DNA from: Pseudomonadota bacterium
GTDB taxonomy: Bacteria > Pseudomonadota > Gammaproteobacteria > Steroidobacterales > Steroidobacteraceae
Assembly (NCBI GenBank): GCA_021808035.1
Contig: JAKBCG010000015.1
Coordinates: forward strand, 8,431-16,001
Direction: 5' to 3'
DNA length: 7,571 nt
The translations under genes were made by a program, and so were the position numbers. The notes below the pieces were generated by a model. The model ran no database searches, was not told the DNA's origin, and worked only from the letters and a program-made list of their open reading frames with translations. This document shows, in pieces, positions 1 to 5,940 of this stretch (within the stretch, counting starts at the first letter, position 1; each line of letters starts with the position of its first letter).

Positions 1-1718
1 GCGAAGCCCGGGGCGACCGGCTCGATCGCGAGCTCCGCCGAGCGCATCAGGTGCGCGAGCAGCGTCCGCGGATCCTCGTTCCCGACCGCGATCCGGATCG
101 TCGTCCGGGAGATCCCCGCGTCCGCGAGCGCCTCGTCGGAGAGCTCCGAGTGACTCGTGAGGGCAGGGCACAGCACGACGGTGTTGGTCTGTCCGAGGCT
201 CACCTGGAGGCCGAACACCGGTTCGAGCAGGTCGAAGAACGCCCTGAACGCGTCGATCGGGATCGGCTCCTCGCCGTGCTTGGGCTCGAAGTCGATCGTG
301 AACAGCGGGGCGGGCAGCGCGAGGAACAGGTTCTCGCGGCGCAACCGGGCGTTCGGATGCCCCTCGACCGCCGAGCAGTTCACACGGATCCGCGGATGGG
401 CGGCGAGCGCGTTCGCGAGCACGATCGTGGTGATGCACTTCGACAGCATCCGCAACTCGAGCGTACGCATCCCGTTGATCACTTCGTACGCTTTGTCGGC
501 GTCGAGGAATGCGCCCTTGATGTAATAGACGTTCCAGAAGAGCGTCTCGTCCCAGCGCACCGTCGCGGTCCGCCCGCCGGCGCGGGTCACCGTCGCGCTC
601 GCGCCCTTCGGCAGGAACATGTCCTCGTTGCGGCCGATCACCACGCCTGCGGTCGTCGCGCCGTAGCCCGCGAGGTCCTTCGTGTACGAATGGATCACGA
701 AGTCGGGACGCTCCGCCGGATCGTCGCGCCGCAGCGTCGGCTGCAGGAACGGCGTGCCCACGGTCGCGTCGCAGATCACCGTGTGGCATCGGGAGTGCGC
801 GAGCCGGCAGATACCCGGGACGTCGAGCACGTAGCCGTGCGGATTGCAGGGGCTCTCCAGGTACACGTAGATCCGGCGGCCGGCCGCGATCCGCCCCGCG
901 TAGCGCGTGCCCGCCTCCTCGAGCGCGTGCCGCACGTCCGCGGCTTCGTAACCGTCGAACCAGTGGATCGCGACGTCCAGATTGCTGCGTTTCCCGTACC
1001 AGTCGTGGAGCAGCTGGTAGGCGCCGCCGTAGATGTTGCGGCTGGCGACGATCACGTCCTGGTACCCGACCAGGTGGGACAGGGTCGCGTCGATCGCCGC
1101 CATCCCGGAATTGAAGTTCCACGCAAGGTACTCGTTCGCCCGCGGCCCGGCCTCGACGTCGACGATGTGGTTCGCGAGGCTGATCGAGGTCGGGTTCAGC
1201 AGGCGCGAGTAGATCTCGTGCAGGAACTCCTTCCCCTTGAACGCATCCTCGACCCATTCCATGCAGGCATACAGGTAGGTCGCGGTGCGCGTGATCACCG
1301 GGGTCGCGGAGAAGATCGCGGTCACATTGTCGAAGAGCGGATACGGGCCGCGGCCGGCATCCGGCTGGGCGTGGCCGACGAGCGACTGATAGGTCTTGCG
1401 CATCGGCGACTGCAGGTTGTCGAGCACCTTCGCGAGCTGAAAGCAAGCGAACCGCTTCGCGTTGAACCAGGCGATGCGGTCCTTTCGGTCGAGCTGCGAG
1501 AGTCGACGTCCGGTGATCTCGATCAGCTCGTGCGTCGCGACGTTCGCCGCGTACAGGCTCTCGGTCAGCGCGCCGAGCGCCCGGCCGTGCTCGCTCGCGG
1601 GATCGATCCCGAAGTGTCCGAGCTGTTCGGCGACGAGGGCGGCCGCGGTGTCCTCGTGCGTGGAGTTGCGGCGCGGGCTGAGCTCGCGCAACGGGTCGAT
1701 CGCCTGGATGTCGCTCAT
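1..1718 (-). CDS. Cys/Met-metabolism PLP-dependent enzyme with long N-terminal extension (3' end off window)
   Basis: Fold-type I PLP enzyme of the cystathionine gamma-lyase/methionine gamma-lyase/O-acetylhomoserine sulfhydrylase superfamily; 572 codons are open to the window edge. The family's landmarks are visible in order: YSRLLNPT with Y170 and R172 (phosphate-binding pair, like Y59/R61 of P. putida methionine gamma-lyase, MGL), NSGMAAI around G205-M206, YGGAY with Y230 (like Y114), the pyridine-nitrogen Asp in CDATVGTPF (D317), the Schiff-base lysine in HSYTKDLAG (K347), and the carboxylate-binding Arg in TIRIAVGNED (R542). After R542 there are about 30 more residues, so only a few C-terminal codons are probably missing. 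Residues 1 to about 115 are an extra, mostly helical-looking segment absent from ordinary 400-residue members. The gamma-lyase Cys following Y114 (YGC in MGL) is Gly here, so MGL activity is not assured. Start: ATG at 1718 with GGAGGA nine bases upstream (1728-1733). Divergent from the Lrp-like gene, which probably regulates it. Exact reaction (lyase or sulfhydrylase) cannot be fixed. Confidence 0.88.
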   Translation of the reverse strand, partial: MSDIQAIDPLRELSPRRNSTHEDTAAALVAEQLGHFGIDPASEHGRALGALTESLYAANVATHELIEITGRRLSQLDRKDRIAWFNAKRFACFQLAKVLDNLQSPMRKTYQSLVGHAQPDAGRGPYPLFDNVTAIFSATPVITRTATYLYACMEWVEDAFKGKEFLHEIYSRLLNPTSISLANHIVDVEAGPRANEYLAWNFNSGMAAIDATLSHLVGYQDVIVASRNIYGGAYQLLHDWYGKRSNLDVAIHWFDGYEAADVRHALEEAGTRYAGRIAAGRRIYVYLESPCNPHGYVLDVPGICRLAHSRCHTVICDATVGTPFLQPTLRRDDPAERPDFVIHSYTKDLAGYGATTAGVVIGRNEDMFLPKGASATVTRAGGRTATVRWDETLFWNVYYIKGAFLDADKAYEVINGMRTLELRMLSKCITTIVLANALAAHPRIRVNCSAVEGHPNARLRRENLFLALPAPLFTIDFEPKHGEEPIPIDAFRAFFDLLEPVFGLQVSLGQTNTVVLCPALTSHSELSDEALADAGISRTTIRIAVGNEDPRTLLAHLMRSAELAIEPVAPGF

Positions 1719-1727
1719 CGGTTCGGT

Positions 1728-1733
1728 TCCTCC
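1728..1733 (-). promoter_or_regulatory. Ribosome binding site of the PLP-enzyme gene
   Basis: A perfect GGAGGA on the minus strand lies 9 nt before the ATG at 1718. This fixes the start, which matters because the N-terminal extension is unusual for the family and might otherwise be dismissed as a start-site error. Confidence 0.8.
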
Positions 1734-1765
1734 TTCGTCGGTGCCGGCAGGGTACGCCAGGTCGC

Positions 1766-1813
1766 TTGGCAGGGGATGCCAATGATTTTCCTAGAATCGA
1801 CTACAATTGGCAG
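1766..1813. promoter_or_regulatory. Probable operator: three TTGGCA half-sites between divergent genes
   Basis: Three copies of TTGGCA lie in the 118-bp divergent intergenic region: 1766-1771 (+), 1777-1782 (-) and 1807-1812 (+). The first two form a perfect inverted repeat, TTGGCA-N5-TGCCAA. The first and third are both followed by G and start 41 bp apart, about four helical turns, so they lie on the same DNA face. The outer pair can also be read as GCCAAT-N22-ATTGGC. Multiple phased sites near a divergent Lrp-family gene fit the way octameric Lrp/AsnC proteins wrap DNA; that the Lrp-like protein binds here is inference. The intervening AT-rich stretch holds -10-like hexamers for the plus-strand gene, TAGAAT (1792-1797) and TACAAT (1802-1807), but no well-spaced -35 element. 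TTGGCA at 1766 would need a 20-bp spacer to TAGAAT. Confidence 0.5.
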
Positions 1814-1836
1814 AAGCGGCTACTAAAAGAGCGATC

Positions 1837-2385
1837 ATGGATAGAATCGACCACGCAATTCTGCGCACGCTGCAGGCCGACGGGCGGATCACGATCCAGG
1901 CGCTCGCCCGGGCGGTCGGCCTGTCGCCGTCGCCATGCCTGCGCCGCGTGCGGCTGCTCGAGCGTGCCGGCACGATCCGCGGATACGCCGCGGTCATCGA
2001 CGAACGGCGATACGGCCTGGCGATCACGGCGTTCCTCCGGGTACGGCTCGACCGGCACTCGGACGAGCGGGTCGCGCGCTTCGAGAAGGCGGTGAACGGC
2101 ATCGACGAAGTGCTCGAATGCCACGTGCTCGCCGGCGACTTCGACTACATGCTGCGGATCCTGGTCGCGGACCTCGAGGCCTACGAGCGTTTCATCCGCA
2201 GGCACATCCATACGATCCCGGGGATCGCGGCGATCGAGACCGCGTTCGCGTACGGAACGATCAAGCGCTCGAGCGTGCTGCCGGAACCGGCGGCGACGCC
2301 ACGCGACGGCCGCGCAGCGTCGCCGAGGACCGTCACCGGAGATCGAAGCGGTCGAGGTCCATCACCTTCCGCCAGGCGGCGATGA
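1837..2385 (+). CDS. Lrp/AsnC family transcriptional regulator
   Basis: A 182-residue DNA-binding regulator of the leucine-responsive family. Residues 1-50 are the winged-helix part (DRIDHAILRTLQADGR, then helix-turn-helix ITIQALARAVGLSPSPCLRRV), nearly a template match to E. coli Lrp (VGLSPTPCLERVRRLE). Residues 60-145 are the RAM ligand-binding/oligomerisation domain, with ECHVLAGDFDYMLRI (G100, D101, Y104) and the closing IKRSSVLPE typical of Lrp and DecR. The ATG at 1837 is preferred because it begins exactly where family members begin; AAAAGAG lies 5 nt upstream. An in-frame TTG at 1807 would add ten non-family residues and falls in the operator. After residue 150 comes a 32-residue Arg/Pro/Ser-rich tail beyond the family's normal end; its last 17 codons are antisense to the katG 3' end. 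Divergent from the PLP-enzyme gene, which is its likely target, by analogy with the Lrp-like MdeR/MdeA and DecR cysteine-detoxification pairs. The effector is unknown. Confidence 0.93.
   Translation: MDRIDHAILRTLQADGRITIQALARAVGLSPSPCLRRVRLLERAGTIRGYAAVIDERRYGLAITAFLRVRLDRHSDERVARFEKAVNGIDEVLECHVLAGDFDYMLRILVADLEAYERFIRRHIHTIPGIAAIETAFAYGTIKRSSVLPEPAATPRDGRAASPRTVTGDRSGRGPSPSARRR
2291..2325. repeat. Inverted repeat at the convergent lrp-like/katG junction; possible katG 3'-end hairpin
   Basis: A perfect 9-bp inverted repeat, CGGCGACGC-N17-GCGTCGCCG, whose 17-nt loop holds a second small stem, CGCG-ACGGC-CGCG (2302-2314). In the minus direction it begins 7 nt after the katG stop codon (2333-2335), the normal place for a terminator or RNA-stabilising 3' hairpin. 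It lies inside the C-terminal tail codons of the Lrp-like gene. No U-tract follows on either strand, so intrinsic termination is not established. Confidence 0.5.
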
Positions 2386-4519
2386 AGTCCCGGACGAACT
2401 TCGGCTGCGCGTCGGCGCTCGCATAGACCTCCGCGACCGCGCGCAACTGGGCGTTTGATCCGAACACCAGATCGACGCGGGTCCCGGTCCAGCGGAGCGC
2501 ACCCGTCGATCGATCGCGGCCCTCGAACACTTCGGCGGCCTCGGATAGCGGCGTCCAGGCCGTGTCCATGTCGAGCAGGTTCACGAAGAAGTCGTTGGTC
2601 AGCGCGCCCGGCCGCTTCGTGAAGACCCCGTGCGACGATTCGCCGGTGTTCGCGCCGAGCACGCGCAGGCCGCCGACGAGCACCGTCATCTCGGGCGCGG
2701 TCAAGGTGAGCAATTGGGCGCGGTCGACCAGCAAGGCCTCCGCCGCGACCGCGAGCCCGGCCTTCTGGTAGTTCCGGAAGCCGTCGGCGACCGGTTCGAG
2801 CACCGCGAAGGAGTCGGCGTCGGTCTGTGCCTGCGAGGCGTCCATGCGGCCGGGCGTGAACGGAACGCTCGCCGGGTGGCCGGCCTGCTTCGCGGCCTGC
2901 TCGATGCCCGCGCAGCCGCCGAGCACGACGAGGTCCGCGAGCGACACCCGCTTGCCGCCGGGGTGCCGGTCGTTGAAGGCGCGCTGGACCGCCTGCAGCG
3001 CCGCGAGCACCTTCGCGAGCCGCGCCGGCTGGTTCACGGCCCAGTCCTTCTGCGGCGCGAGACGGAGGCGCGCCCCGTTCGCGCCGCCGCGCTTGTCCGA
3101 GCCCCGGAACGTCGACGCCGACGCCCACGCGGTCGACACGAGTTCCGACACCGAGAGCCCCGCGGCCAGGATCTGCTCCTTCAGCGCCGCCGCGTCGTTC
3201 GCGTCGATCAGCGGGTGATCGACCGCCGGAATCGGATCTTGCCACAGGAGTTCTTCGGTCGGCACCTCCGGACCGAGGTAGCGCGCGCGTGGACCGAGGT
3301 CGCGGTGCGTGAGCTTGAACCAGGCCCGCGCGAACGCGGTGGCGAATTCGTCCGGGTGCTCGTGGAAGCGCCGCGAGATCTTCTCGTACGCCGGATCGAA
3401 GCGCAGCGCGAGATCCGTCGTCAGCATCGACGGGGCGTGACTGCGCGCCGGATCGTGAGCGTCCGGAACCGTCCCCGCGCCCGCGCCGCCTTTGGGTCGC
3501 CATTGCTGCGCGCCCGCGGGACTGCGCGTGAGCTCCCACTCGTAGCCGAACAGGTTGCGGAAGAACTCGCCGCTCCACCGGGTCGGTGTGCCGGTCCAGG
3601 TGACCTCGAGGCCGCTGGTGATCGCATCACCGCCTTTGCCGCTGCGATAGTCGCTCTTCCAGCCGAGTCCTTGCGCCTCGATCGGCGCGGCTTCCGGCTC
3701 GGGACCGACGTGCTTCGCGTCACCCGCGCCGTGGGTCTTGCCGAAGGTGTGGCCGCCGGCGATCAACGCGACGGTCTCTTCGTCGTTCATCGCCATTCGT
3801 GCGAACGTCTCGCGGATGTCGCGCGCCGCGGCGATCGGGTCGGGCGTTCCGTTCGGGCCTTCGGGGTTCACGTAGATCAAGCCCATCTGGACGGCGGCGA
3901 GCGGATTATCGAGCCGGCGCTCCCCGGTGTGACGCCGGTCGTCCAGCCACTTCGATTCGCCGCCCCAGTAGACGTCCTTTTCCGGTTCCCAGATGTCCTC
4001 GCGCCCGCCACCGAAGCCGAAGGTCTGGAATCCCATCGATTCGAGCGCGACGTTGCCGGCGAGGATCATGAGGTCGCCCCAGGAGATCCTGCGGCCGTAC
4101 TTCTGCTTGACCGGCCACAGCAGCCGGCGAGCCTTGTCGAGGTTCGCATTGTCGGGCCAGCTGTTGATCGGCGCGAAGCGCTGATTGCCGTGGCCGGCAC
4201 CGCCGCGGCCATCGCCGGTCCGATAGGTGCCGGCGCTGTGCCAGGCCATGCGCACGAACAACGGTCCGTAGTGGCCGAAATCCGCCGGCCACCAGTCCTT
4301 GGATTCGGTCATCAGCGCGCACAGGTCGCGTTTCACCGCCGCGAGGTCGAGGCTCTGGAATTCGCGGGCGTAATCGAAATCCGCGTCCATCGGATCCGAC
4401 CGCGCGGAGTGCTGGTGCAGGATCTCGAGCGGCAACTGGTTGGGCCACCAGTCGCGGTTGGACGTGCCGCTCCCGGCGGGGTGATGGAACGGGCACTTCG
4501 GTTCGGTCGGTTCGCTCAT
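2333..4519 (-). CDS. katG: Catalase-peroxidase KatG
   Basis: Bifunctional heme enzyme (728 residues, full family length) that dismutates hydrogen peroxide and carries out broad-specificity peroxidation in the cytoplasm. The N-terminal catalytic domain holds the distal triad R90-W93-H94 in VRMAWHSAGTYR. The residues that form the Met-Tyr-Trp cofactor with W93 are Y216 (IYVNPEGP) and M242 (RMAMND). The proximal heme ligand is H257 in GGHTFGKTHG, and the proximal Trp is W308 (LEVTWTGTP). S302 corresponds to Ser315 of M. tuberculosis KatG. The C-terminal half is the duplicated, heme-free domain (for example LADLVVLGGCAGIE and GVFTKRPGALTNDFF). Start: ATG at 4519 with GGAGGA at 4526-4531, six bases upstream. 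No second gene is visible in the transcription unit: the 3' end overlaps the convergent Lrp-like gene by 53 bp, and the gene upstream diverges. No clear OxyR-type site was recognised upstream, so regulation is unassigned. Confidence 0.98.
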   Translation of the reverse strand: MSEPTEPKCPFHHPAGSGTSNRDWWPNQLPLEILHQHSARSDPMDADFDYAREFQSLDLAAVKRDLCALMTESKDWWPADFGHYGPLFVRMAWHSAGTYRTGDGRGGAGHGNQRFAPINSWPDNANLDKARRLLWPVKQKYGRRISWGDLMILAGNVALESMGFQTFGFGGGREDIWEPEKDVYWGGESKWLDDRRHTGERRLDNPLAAVQMGLIYVNPEGPNGTPDPIAAARDIRETFARMAMNDEETVALIAGGHTFGKTHGAGDAKHVGPEPEAAPIEAQGLGWKSDYRSGKGGDAITSGLEVTWTGTPTRWSGEFFRNLFGYEWELTRSPAGAQQWRPKGGAGAGTVPDAHDPARSHAPSMLTTDLALRFDPAYEKISRRFHEHPDEFATAFARAWFKLTHRDLGPRARYLGPEVPTEELLWQDPIPAVDHPLIDANDAAALKEQILAAGLSVSELVSTAWASASTFRGSDKRGGANGARLRLAPQKDWAVNQPARLAKVLAALQAVQRAFNDRHPGGKRVSLADLVVLGGCAGIEQAAKQAGHPASVPFTPGRMDASQAQTDADSFAVLEPVADGFRNYQKAGLAVAAEALLVDRAQLLTLTAPEMTVLVGGLRVLGANTGESSHGVFTKRPGALTNDFFVNLLDMDTAWTPLSEAAEVFEGRDRSTGALRWTGTRVDLVFGSNAQLRAVAEVYASADAQPKFVRDFIAAWRKVMDLDRFDLR

Positions 4520-4684
4520 CGTGATTCCTCCGTCGGTTCTCGGGGAAACAGACTACGCCCGCGCGCTGCCAGGGATCATCGGCAGTTTCGATCGGCGCGA
4601 TAGACGAAGGCATCGCACCCGGTCGAGTCCGTGATATTTTTCGAACGATCGCAAGACCGCTGTCGCCGCATCGGAGGGCGTTCG
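4520..4684. promoter_or_regulatory. Divergent intergenic region katG / ABM-crotonase operon
   Basis: This 165-bp gap must hold the promoters of both katG (leftward) and the ABM-ECHDC3-like operon (rightward). It contains an imperfect 17-bp palindrome at 4588-4604 (TCGATCG-GCG-CGATAGA, 6 of 7 arm positions paired) and a CTGCC-N10-GGCAG pair at 4566-4585. A short AT-rich patch, TGATATTTTTCG, at 4632-4643 is the best place for a rightward -10 region, but no convincing -35 partner was found. The four-box ATAG/CTAT pattern of an OxyR site was not seen; only one ATAG (4600-4603) occurs. Confidence 0.4.
4526..4531 (-). promoter_or_regulatory. Ribosome binding site of katG
   Basis: GGAGGA on the minus strand, 6 nt from the ATG at 4519; fixes the katG start. 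Confidence 0.8.
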
Positions 4685-4999
4685 ATGATCCTCGAGTTCG
4701 CAGAGATCGACGTGAAGGCCGGCCACGAGGCGGACTTCGAATCCGCGGTCGCGCAGGCGCTGCCGCTGTTCCACGCCGCGCGGGGCTGCGGCGGTGTTCA
4801 GTTGCAGCGGGGCATCGAGCAGCCGAACCGCTATACGCTGATCGTGCGCTGGGCGACGCTCGAGGACCACACGGTGGGATTCCGCGGCTCGGAGGCGTTC
4901 ACGCGCTGGCGCGCGCTCGTGAGTCCGCATTTCGAGACGCCGCCCCGGGTCCAGCACGCGAGGCCCGTGCTCGGCGGCGACCGGCCCCGGGGACGATGA
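4685..4999 (+). CDS. Antibiotic biosynthesis monooxygenase (ABM)-domain protein
   Basis: A 104-residue protein with the small ferredoxin-like alpha/beta fold of the ABM family, which works as a dimeric barrel in cofactor-free oxygenases, heme-degrading enzymes and many uncharacterised proteins. Visible: first strand ILEFAEIDVKAG (2-13), helix with acidic and alanine residues (HEADFESAVAQALPLF, 14-29), the strand GCGGVQLQRGIEQPNRYTLIVRWATLED (34-61) with the family's Y-x-L-x-V-x-W pattern (Y50, W56), then a helix SEAFTRWRAL (69-78) and HF (82-83). The substrate is unknown. The ATG at 4685 is chosen over an upstream GTG at 4631 because GGAGG sits at 4673-4677 and the family fold starts at once. 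The stop is one base from the next ATG (5001), so it is almost certainly co-transcribed and translationally coupled with the crotonase-fold gene. Confidence 0.85.
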   Translation: MILEFAEIDVKAGHEADFESAVAQALPLFHAARGCGGVQLQRGIEQPNRYTLIVRWATLEDHTVGFRGSEAFTRWRALVSPHFETPPRVQHARPVLGGDRPRGR

Positions 5000-5000
5000 G

Positions 5001-5804
5001 ATGATCGAACACGAACACCGACGCGAACAGGATCCGCCGGTTCTCGTCGATGCCCGCGACGGGGTCGCAACGCTGTCGCTGAACCGGCCGCAGCAGTTGA
5101 ATGCGATGTCCGAGGCGATGCTGGACGCGCTGCAGCGTGAGCTCGACCGGCTCGCCGGGGACTGTTCCGTGCGTTGCATCGTGCTCGCGGCGCACGGCCG
5201 CGCGTTCTCGGCCGGGCACGACCTTGGCGAGATGCGCCGGCGCCAGCGGGACTACGAGTCCTGTCGCACGCTGTTCGCGAGCTGCAGCCGTGTGATGCAG
5301 AGCATTCGCGCGCTGCCGGTGCCGGTGATCGCCCGGGTCCAGGGCCTTGCGACGGCCGCCGGTTGCCAGCTGGTCGGGAGCTGCGACCTCGCGATCGCGG
5401 CGCAGTCCGCGCGCTTTGCGGTCTCCGGAATCAACGTAGGCCTGTTCTGCTCGACGCCGTCGGTCGCGCTGTCGCGCAACGTCGCGACCAAGCGGGCGTT
5501 CGACCTCCTGGTCACGGGGCGGTTCATCGACGCGCCGACCGCCTGTGCGTGGGGATTGATCAACGAGTCGGTCCCGCCCGACGAACTCGATGCCGCAATC
5601 GACCGCAAGGTCTGCGAGATCCGGGCGAAGAGCCCAGCCGCGATCCGCCACGGCAAGGCGATGTTCTATCGGCAGCTCGCGATGCCGCTTCCCGAGGCCT
5701 ACGAATTCGCGGGCGAGGTGATGGCGCGCAACATGCTGGAGGACGACGTCGCCGAAGGGATCGACGCGTTCCTCGAGCGGCGCACACCGGTCTGGACGTC
5801 GTGA
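5001..5804 (+). CDS. ECHDC3-like enoyl-CoA hydratase/isomerase family protein
   Basis: A 267-residue crotonase-superfamily protein. It matches the animal ECHDC3 group unusually closely: AGHDLGEM (71-78), RDYESCRTLFASCSRVM (83-99), GLATAAGCQLVGSCDLA (115-131), NVGLFCSTP (145-153) and the closing RRTPVW (260-265). The oxyanion-hole backbone positions are present (H73 region and G121). The two hydratase glutamates of rat mitochondrial enoyl-CoA hydratase (E144, E164) correspond here to Q123 and about G143, so classical water addition to a 2-enoyl-CoA is unlikely. This substitution is shared with ECHDC3 as I recall that sequence. An acyl-CoA or related thioester is the family's usual ligand; the reaction is unknown. 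Second gene of a two-gene operon, 1 nt after the ABM gene. Confidence 0.92.
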   Translation: MIEHEHRREQDPPVLVDARDGVATLSLNRPQQLNAMSEAMLDALQRELDRLAGDCSVRCIVLAAHGRAFSAGHDLGEMRRRQRDYESCRTLFASCSRVMQSIRALPVPVIARVQGLATAAGCQLVGSCDLAIAAQSARFAVSGINVGLFCSTPSVALSRNVATKRAFDLLVTGRFIDAPTACAWGLINESVPPDELDAAIDRKVCEIRAKSPAAIRHGKAMFYRQLAMPLPEAYEFAGEVMARNMLEDDVAEGIDAFLERRTPVWTS

Positions 5805-5811
5805 GGTCGCG

Positions 5812-5892
5812 ATGAGCCGCGCGCGGATGCCGATCGAGATCGAGGTCACCGCGCTGCGGCAGCCGGCGGCGGGGATGGGGTCGCTGGGATGA
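5812..5892 (+). CDS. Possible 26-residue mini-ORF after the crotonase-fold gene
   Basis: ATG at 5812 begins 7 nt after the crotonase stop, with GAGG at 5803-5806 as a possible ribosome binding site, and reads MPIEIEVTALRQP within 26 residues before a TGA. There is no family match. It could be a small peptide, or the remnant of the first codons of a gene whose body was deleted. The stop codon sits in the loop of a small hairpin (5885-5898). Low confidence that it is a real gene. Confidence 0.25.
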   Translation: MSRARMPIEIEVTALRQPAAGMGSLG

Positions 5893-5898
5893 ATCCCA
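5885..5898. repeat. Small hairpin downstream of the ABM/crotonase operon
   Basis: Perfect inverted repeat TGGGAT-GA-ATCCCA, best drawn as a 5-bp stem with a TGAA loop. A short T-run (GTTTTCT, 5915-5921) follows some 16 nt later, too far for a standard intrinsic terminator. It lies between two apparent transcription units and may mark the operon's end. Confidence 0.3.
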
Positions 5899-5940
5899 CG
5901 GTGGCTCGTCGGGCGTTTTCTGTGGCTTAATGACACTTCG

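Larger units (their letters stand above)
5805..5940 (+). other. Gene-poor gap before the small membrane protein gene
   Basis: Apart from the doubtful mini-ORF and the 14-bp hairpin, this 136-bp stretch shows only GCTGC-G-GCAGC (5853-5863), CCAC-G-GTGG (5896-5904) and the T-rich patch near 5915-5931 that may hold the promoter for the downstream genes. No RNA gene was recognised. Confidence 0.4.

Noticed and set aside
1766..1782. Sigma-54 promoter in the minus direction (TTGGCA...TGCC)
   Set aside because: GG and GC elements are 10 bp apart instead of the required 12, so the spacing is wrong.
51..1826. Open plus-strand frame of 591 codons antisense to the PLP enzyme
   Set aside because: Arg/Val/Asp-rich translation with no family motifs; it is the GC-bias shadow of the minus-strand enzyme, whose catalytic residues are intact.
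1807..1836. Upstream TTG start of the Lrp-like gene
   Set aside because: Adds residues not seen in the family, has no ribosome site and overlaps the -10-like TACAAT and a TTGGCA site; ATG at 1837 fits better.
2630..4603. Open plus-strand frame of 657 codons antisense to katG
   Set aside because: Low-complexity Arg/Ala/Val-rich composition and no ribosome site; katG on the other strand is unmistakable.
4631..4684. Upstream GTG start for the ABM gene
   Set aside because: The extra 18 residues fall outside the fold, and GGAGG correctly precedes the ATG at 4685.
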